Below are positions 9,301 to 18,300 of a DNA stretch of 64,000 bases, piece after piece. The first letter of the stretch is position 1. Each line of letters begins with the position of its first letter. The position numbers were made by a program, and so were the translations under genes. Source of the DNA: JAPPHA01 sp965220985 (GTDB lineage Bacteria > Pseudomonadota > Alphaproteobacteria > Rhodobacterales > Rhodobacteraceae); assembly GCA_965220985.1 (NCBI GenBank), contig OZ244854.1, forward strand, positions 1,178,001 to 1,242,000, read 5' to 3'. A model generated the notes under the pieces. The model made no database searches, had not been told where the DNA came from, and was given only the letters and a program-made list of their open reading frames with translations.

Positions 9301-12300
9301 GGCCGGAGCTTCGCACAGAATGCGGCGATAACCGCCTTCATCCTGCCGGAAGCGACCGGCGGCGACGGGCTGCGCAGCTACGCGCTGACGCCTGACCTGC
9401 CCGCCGGTCTCGCCCTCGACATGGCGACGCGCACCGTCAGCGGCACGCCGACGGCGCTCCAGGCGGCGACGAGCTACAGCTGGACCGTGACCGACGCCGA
9501 TGGCGACAGCGCCAGCCTGAGCTTCACTATCGAGGTGGTGGCGCCGTCCCAGCAGCTGACATTCGGCGACGCGAGCGTTCCGGATCTCGATTGGACGTTC
9601 GCCGGGCTGTGGAATTACCAGTTGCCAGCGGCGACAGGCGGCGCGGGCGCGGTAAGCTACGCGCTGACACCGGCCCTGCCCGAGGGCCTCGCTTTCACGG
9701 CTTCGGACCGGCGGGTCAAGGGGCGAGGATCGGCGGATGAAACATCGTGGACGTACACGACCTACACCTTGACGGCGACCGACGAGGCCGGCCAGCAAGC
9801 CTCGCTGACCTTCGAACTGAGGATAAAGTATCTCGAACCCGACAAACCCGCAAACTTCGTCGCCCAGGCGGGCGATGAGCAGGTGACGCTCAGCTGGGAC
9901 GATCCGGACGATCCCCACATGACCGATTACGAACTCCGCTACAGGAAGGGCGAGCACTTCAGCGACGACAGCGGCTGGACCAAGATTGCCGGCAGCAGCG
10001 GCGCCACGACGAGCCATGTCGTGACGGGGCTGGAGAACGGCGCCCAATACGTGTTCCAGATTCGCGCAGTGTACACCTTTCGCGACTACACCAATGAGAG
10101 CTACGCTTCGGATGCGGTGACGGTGACCTTGCCAACGGTTCCGGAGGCGCCGACGGGGCTGACGGCGGTCGGCGGAAATGGCCGGCTGGCGCTCGCCTGG
10201 ACGCTGCCGACCAACACGACCGACATCGAGAAGCAGCAAGTGCGGTGGAAGGTCACGTCGGCTCTGCCCTTCACCGCGAGCGACGCCTGGACGGACCTTG
10301 CCGGCGACGCCACCAGTCATCAGGTGACGGGGCTCGCCAACGACATCGCCGTGAGCGTCGAGCTGCGCGCGATGAACCGGAAGGGCACGGGGCCGGCGGC
10401 CACGGTTTCGGGCACGCCGCAGGACCTCACGCCCTCCTTCGGTACAGAGACGATCGCGAACCGGGGCGTCGTGCAGAACGCGGCGATTGCGGCGTTCGCC
10501 CTGCCGGAAGCCAGCGGCGGCGACGGAACGCTGAGCTACGCGCTGACGCCGACCCTGCCTGCCGGCCTCAGCCTCGACATGGCGACGCGCACCGTCAGCG
10601 GCACGCCGACGGCACTCCAGGCGGCGAAGAGCTACAGCTGGACGGTGACCGACGAGGATGGTGATGCGGCGAGCCTGAGTTTCACTATCGAGGTGGTGGC
10701 GCCGTCCCAGCAGCTGACATTCGGCGACGCGAGCGTTCCGGATCTCGATTGGACGTTCGCCGGGCTGTGGAATTACCAGTTGCCAGCGGCGACAGGCGGC
10801 GCGGGCGCGGTGAGCTATGCGCTGACGCCGGCCCTGCCCGAGGGTCTCGCTTTCACGGCTTCGGACCGGCGGGTCAAGGGGCGGGGATCGGCGGATGAAA
10901 CATCGTGGACGTACACGACCTACACCTTGACGGCGACCGACGAGGCCGGCCAGCAAGCCTCGCTGACCTTCGAACTGAGGATAAAGTATCTCGAACCCGA
11001 CAAACCCGCAAACTTCGTCGCCCAGGCGGGCGATGAGCAGGTGACGCTCAGCTGGGACGATCCGGACGATCCCCACATGACCGATTACGAACTCCGCTAC
11101 AGGAAGGGCGAGCACTTCAGCGACGACAGCGGCTGGACCAAGATTGCCGGCAGCAGCGGCGCCACGACGAGCCATGTCGTGACCGGGCTGGAGAATGGCT
11201 CCCAATACGTGTTCCAGCTTCGCGCAGTATACACCTTTCGCGACTACACCAATGAGAGCTACGCTTCGGATGCGGTGACGGTGACCTTGCCAACGGTTCC
11301 GGGGGCGCCGACGGGGCTGACGGCGGTCGGCGGAAACGGCCGGTTGGCCCTCGCCTGGACGCTGCCGACCAACACGACCGACATCGAGAAGCAGCAAGTG
11401 CGGTGGAAGGTCACGTCGGCTCTGCCCTTCACCGCGAGCGACGCCTGGACGGACCTTGCCGGCGACGCCACCAGTCATCAGGTGACGGGGCTCTCCAACG
11501 GCATCGCCGTGAGCGTCGAGCTGCGCGCGATGAACCGGAAGGGCACGGGGCCGGCGGCCACGGTTTCGGGCACGCCGCAGGACCTCACGCCCTCCTTCGG
11601 TACAACGACGATCGCGAACCGGGGCGTCGTGCAGAACGCGGCGATTGCGGCCTTCGTCCTGCCGGAAGCCAGCGGCGGCGACGGAACGCTGAGCTACGCG
11701 CTGACGCCGACCCTGCCTGCAGGTCTCAGCCTCGACATGGCGACGCGCACCGTCAGCGGCACGCCGACGGCGCTCCAGGCGGCGACGAGTTACAGCTGGA
11801 CGGTGACTGACGCCGATGGCGACAGCGCCAGTCTGAGCTTCACCATGCAGGTGCTGACGCCGGCCCAGTTGCTGACATTCGGCGACGCCAGCGTTCCGAA
11901 GCTGGACTGGAGGTTCACCGGGCTGTGGAATTACCAGTTGCCGGCCGCGACGGGCGGCGCGGGCACGGTGAGCTACGCGCTGACGCCGGCCCTGCCCGAG
12001 GGCCTCGCTTTCACGGCTTCGGACCGGCGGGTCAAGGGGCGGGGGACAGCCAGGTCGGCCGACGCAGGATTGGTTCGGGAGTACACGACCTACACCCTGA
12101 CGGCGACTGATGCGACCGGCCAGCAAGCCTCGCTGACTTTCGAATTGAGGCTCAGTTATTACGTACCAGACAAGCCCGCGAACGTTGTCGCCCAGTCGGG
12201 CGATGGGCAGGTGACGCTCAGCTGGGACGATCCGGACGATCCCCACATGACCGATTACGAGCTCCGCTACAGGAAGGGGACGAGTATCGGCGGGCACGGC

Positions 12301-15300
12301 GGTTGGACCAAGATTGCCGGCAGCAGCGGCGCCACGACGAGCCATGTCGTGACGGGGCTGGAGAATGGCTCCCAATACGTGTTTCAGATCCGCGCCATTT
12401 ACACCCTTTCCGGCCCTGTCTCATACACCAATGGCAGCGTCCCCTCGGATGCGGTGACGGCGACGCCGAACGCGGTTCCGGTGGCACCGACGGGGCTGAC
12501 GGCGGTCGGCGGCAATGGCCGGCTGGCGCTCGCCTGGACGCTGCCGACCAACACGACCGACATCGAGAAGCAGCAAGTGCGGTGGAAGGTCACGTCGGCT
12601 CTGCCCTTCACCGCGAGCGACGCTTGGACGGACCTTGCCGGCGACGCCACCAGTCATCAGGTGACAGGGCTCTCCAACGACATCGCCGTGAGCGTCGAGC
12701 TGCGCGCGGTGAACGGTCTGGGCACGGGGCCGGCGGCCACAGTTTCGGGCACGCCGCAGGACCTCACGGTCTCCTTCGGCGACGCGACGGTCGCGGACCG
12801 GAGCCTCGCACAGAATGTGGCGATTGCGGCCTTCGTCCTGCCGGAGGCCAGCGGCGGCGACGGAACGCTGAGCTACGCGCTGACCCCCGACCTGCCTGCA
12901 GGCCTCACCCTCGATGCGGCGACCCGCACCGTCAGCGGCACGCCGACGGCGCTCCAGGCGGCGACGAGCTACAGCTGGACCGCGACCGACGCCGATGGCG
13001 ACAGCGCCAGCCTGAGTTTCACCATGCCGGTGGTGACGCCGACCCATTTGCTGACATTCGGCGACGCCAGCGTCCGGGATCTGTATTGGCTTGTTTATTG
13101 GGAAGAGAGGGAGGAGCAGCTTCCGGCAGCGACAGGCGGCTTGGGCGCGGTGAGCTATGCGCTGACGCCGACACTGCCAGAGGGCCTCGCTTTCACGGCG
13201 TCGGACCGGCGGATCAAGGGTTGGGGATCGCCCAGGGGAGAGTCGGATTTCAAGACCTACACTCTGACGGCATCGGACACGGTAGGCCAGGAGGCCTCGC
13301 TGACGTTCAAATTGAGAGTTGGTTACATCCGGCCCGCCATACCGGCAAATTTCGCCGCCCAGGCAGGCGATGGGCAGGTGACGCTGAACTGGGACGACCC
13401 GGACGACCCGAACGTAGACTATTACGAACTCCGCTACAGGAAGGGTGGTGGCCTCAGCGGCGATGGCGGCTGGACCAAGATTGCCGGCAGCAGCGGCGCC
13501 ACGACGAGCCATGTCGTGACGGGGCTGGAGAATGGCGCCCAATACGCGTTTCAGATTCGCTCCGCTCACATCAAACCTGGCCTCATCAATGAGGGCAAAC
13601 CCTCCGTAACGGTGACGGCAGTGCCGAAGGCGGTTCCGGGGGCGCCGACGGGGCTGACGGCGGTCGGCGGAAATGGCGGGCTGGCGCTCGCCTGGACGCT
13701 GCCGACGAGCACGACCGCCATCGAGAAGCAGCAGCTGCGCTGGAAGGTCACGTCGGCTCTGCCCTTCACCGCAAGCGACGCCTGGACGGACCTTGCCGGC
13801 GACGCCACCAGTCATCAGGTGACGGGGCTCGCCAATGGCATCGCCGTGAGCGTCGAGCTGCGCGCGGTGAACGGGCTGGGCGCGGGGCCGGCGGCTACGG
13901 TCGCAGGCACGCCGCAGGATCCCACGCCCTCCTTCGGCGCGGAGACGATCGCGGACCGGAACGTCGTGCAGAATGTGGCGATTGCGGCCTTCGCCTTGCC
14001 TGAAGCCAGCGGCGGCGACGGAACGCTGAGCTACGCGCTGACGCCGACCCTGCCTGCCGGCCTCAGCCTCGACATGGCGACGCGCACCGTCAGCGGCACG
14101 CCGACGGCGCTCCAGGCGGCGACGAGCTACAGCTGGACCGTGACCGACGCCGATGGCGACGTGGCGAGTCTGCCCTTCACCATCCGTGTGGTGGCGACGG
14201 GCGAACTGCCGAGCTTCGGCTCCGAGACGATCCCGGAACTGACCTGGATCGTTGGCCATCCCGGCAGCTACAGCCTGACGCTTCCGGCGGCCACCGGTGG
14301 CACCGGCGCACTGACCTACAGCCTGACGCCCGCCTTGCCGGCGGGTGTGACCTTTGACGGTGCAACTCGGGAGCTCGCGGGGGTGCCCCGGAACGGTCCA
14401 CACTACACCACCTACACTTACACGGCGGAGGATGACAGCGGCAACCGTGCCAGCCTGACATTCATCATGGACAACCCGGTTTTCAACGGTTCTGAATTTG
14501 AACCGGCGAATCTTGCTGTCGAGGCCAGCAACGGCCAGGTGACGCTGACCTGGAACGCTCCGCCCTACATCGGTCTCCAGCATTATGAGATGCGCTTCAC
14601 GGATGGTGCAGGCTTCGGCGACGACGACGGCTGGACTCAGATACCCGGCAGCGACACCACGAGCCGTGTCGTGACCGGCCTGACCAACGGGACCGCCTAC
14701 CGCTTCGAATTGCGTGCAATCAATACTTTTGGTGCGAGCAGGTCGATCGCCATCACGGCGACGCCGCAGGACCAGGTGCCCTCATTCGGTACAGCGACGA
14801 TTGCTGACCGGAGCCTCGCACAGAATGCGGCGATTGCGGCCTTCGTCCTGCCGGAGGCCAGCGGCGGCGACGGAACGCTGAGCTACGCGCTGACCCCCGA
14901 CCTGCCTGCGGGTCTCGTGCTCGACATGGCGACGCGCACCGTCAGTGGCACGCCGACGGCGCTACAGGCGGCGACGAGCTACAGCTGGACCGCGACCGAC
15001 GCCGATGGCGACAGCGCCAGCCTGAGTTTCACCATGCAGGTTCTGACGCCGGCCCAGTTGCTGACATTCGGCGACGCGAGCGTTCCGGATGTGGTTTGGC
15101 TTGTCTATTATGTGGAGTGGGACATGCAGCTCCCGGCGGCGACGGGCGGCGTGGGCGCGGTGAGCTATGCGCTGTCGCCGGCCCTGCCCGAGGGCCTCGC
15201 TTTCACGGCCTCGGATCGGCGGATCAAGGGTTGGGGATCGGCCAGGGGAGTGTCGGATTTCAAGACCTACACTCTGACGGCAACGGACGCGGTAGGCCAG

Positions 15301-18300
15301 CAGGCCTCGCTGACGTTCAAATTTAGACTTGGCTACATACGGCCCGCCATACCGGCAAATTTCGCCGCCCAGGCGGGGAATGGGCAGGTGACGCTCGATT
15401 GGGACGATCCGGACGACCCGAATGTAGACCATTACGAACTCCGCTACAGGAAGGGCGGTGGCTTCAGCGGCGATGGTGGCTGGACCAAGATTGCCGGCAG
15501 CAGCGGCGCCACGACGAGCCATGTCGTGACGGGGCTGGAGAATGGCGCCCAATACGCGTTTCAGATTCGCTCCGCTCACGTCAAACCTGGCGCCTACATC
15601 AATGAGAGCGAACCCTCCGTAACGGTGACGGCAGTGCCGAAGGCGGTTCCGGGGGCGCCGACGGGGCTGACGGCGGTCGGCGGCAATGGCCGGCTGGCGC
15701 TCGCGTGGACACTGCCGACCAACACGACCGCCATCGAGAAGCAGCAGATGCGCTGGAAGGTCACGTCGGCTCTGCCCTTCACCGCGAGCGACGCGTGGAC
15801 GGACATTGCCGCCGACGCCACCAGTCATCAGGTGACGGGGCTCGCCAACGGCATCGCCGTGAGCGTCGAGCTGCGCGCGGTGAACGGGCTGGGCGCGGGG
15901 CCGGCGGCTACGGTCGCAGGCACGCCGCAGGATCCCACGCCCTCCTTCGGCGCGGAGACGATCGCGGACCGGAACGTCGTGCAGAATGTGGCGATTGCGG
16001 CCTTTGCCTTGCCGGAAGCCAGCGGCGGCGACGGAACGCTGAGCTACGCGCTGACGCCGACCCTGCCTGCCGGCCTCAGCCTCGACATGGCGACGCGCAC
16101 CGTCAGCGGCACGCCGACGGCGCTCCAGGCGGCGACGAGCTACAGCTGGACCGTGACCGACGCCGATGGCGACGTGGCGAGTCTGGCCTTCACCATCCGT
16201 GTGGTGGCGACGGGCGAACTGCCGAGCTTCGGCTCCGAGACGATCCCGGAACTGACCTGGATCGTTGCCCATCCCGGCAGCTACGGCCTAACGCTTCCGG
16301 CGGCCACCGGCGGCACCGGCGCACTGACCTACAGCCTGACGCCCGCCTTGCCGGCGGGTGTGACCTTCGACGGTGCAACTCGGGAGCTCGCGGGGGTGCC
16401 CTGGAACGGCCCGCATTACACCACCTACACTTACACGGCGGAGGATGACAGCGGCAACCGTGCCAGCCTGACATTTGTCATGGACAACCCGGTTTTCATC
16501 GGTTCTGAATATGAACCGGCGAATCTTGCTGTCGAGGCCAGCAACGGCCAGGTGACTCTGACCTGGAACGCTCCACCCGACAGCGGTCTCCAGCATTATG
16601 AGATGCGCTTCACGGATGGTGCAGGCTTCGGCGACGACGACGGCTGGACTCAGATACCCGGCAGCGACACCACGAGCCGTGTCGTGACCGGCCTGACCAA
16701 CGGGACCGCCTACCGCTTCGAATTGCGTGCAATCAATACTTTTGGTGCGAGCAGGTCGATCGCCATCACGGCGACGCCGCAGGACCTCACGCCCTCCTTC
16801 GGTACAGAGACGATCGCGAACCGGAGCCTCGCACAGAGTGCGGCGATTGCGGCCTTTGTCCTGCCGGAGGCCAGCGGTGGCGACGGAACGCTGAGCTACG
16901 CGCTGACCCCCGACCTGCCTGCGGGTCTCGTGCTCGATGTGGCGACGCGCACCGTCAGCGGCACGCCGACGGCGCTACAGGCGGCGACGAGCTACAGCTG
17001 GACCGCGACCGACGCCGATGGCGACAGCGCCAGCCTGAGTTTCACCATGCAGGTTCTGACACCGGCCCAATTGCTGACATTCGGCGACGCCAGCGTCCGG
17101 GATCTGGTTTGGCTTGTCTATTGGGAAGAGAGGGAAGAGCAGCTCCCGGCGGCGACGGGCGGCGTGGGCGCGGTGAGTTACGCGCTGACGCCGACACTGC
17201 CCGAGGGCCTCGCTTTCACGGCCTCGGATCGGCGGATCAAGGGTTGGGGATCGGCCAGGGGAGTGTCGGATTTCAAGACCTACACTCTGACGGCATCGGA
17301 CACGGTAGGCCAGGAGGCCTCGCTGACGTTCAAATTGAGACTTGACTACGTCCGGCCCGCCATACCGGCAAATCTCGCCGCCCAGGCAGGGAATGGGCAG
17401 GTGACGCTCGATTGGGACGATCCGGACGACCCGAATGTAGACCATTACGAACTCCGCTACAGGAAGGGCGGTGGCTTCAGCGGCGATGGCGGCTGGACCA
17501 AGATTGCCGGCAGCAGCGGCGCCACGACGAGCCATGTCGTGACCGGGCTGGAGAATGACGCCCAATACGCGTTTCAGATTCGCTCCGTTCACGTCAAACC
17601 TGGCCACTACATCAATGTGAGCGAACCCTCCGTAACGGTGACGGCAGTGCCGAACGCGGTTCCGGGGGCGCCGACGGGGCTGACGGCGGTCGGCGGAAAT
17701 GGCGGGCTGGCGCTCGCCTGGACGTTGCCGACCAACACGACCGCCATCGAGAAGCAGCAGCTGCGCTGGAAGGTCACGTCGGCTCTGCCCTTCACCGCGA
17801 GCGACGCCTGGACGGACATTGCCGGCGACGCCACCAGTCATCAGGTGACGGGGCTCTCCAACGACATCGCCGTGAGCGTCGAGCTGCGCGCGGTGAACGG
17901 GCTGGGCGCGGGGCCGGCGGCCACGGTCGCAGGCACGCCGCAGGACCTCACGCCCTCCTTCGGCGCGGCGACGATCGCGGACCGGAACGTCGCACAGAAT
18001 GCGGCGATTGCGGCCTTCGCCTTGCCGGAAGCCAGCGGCGGCGACGGAACGCTGAGCTACGCGCTGACGCCGACCCTGCCTGCCGGTCTCAGCCTCGACA
18101 TGGCGACGCGCACCGTCAGCGGCACGCCGACGGCAGCGCTGGCGGTAACGACCTACAGCTGGACCGCGACCGACGCCGATGGCGACAGTGCCAGCCTGAG
18201 CTTCACCATCGAGGTGGCGGCGGGCGGCGGCGCCAATGCGGCCGCGCGCCAGGCCTTCGGGAAGAGCCTGGCGGGAATGGCGGCGAGCATGCTCGACGGC

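Noticed and set aside
9541..16783. Regular repeats that could suggest a CRISPR or satellite array
   Set aside because: Units are over 1 kb, in-frame and encode Fn3/Ig modules; there are no short repeats with unique spacers.
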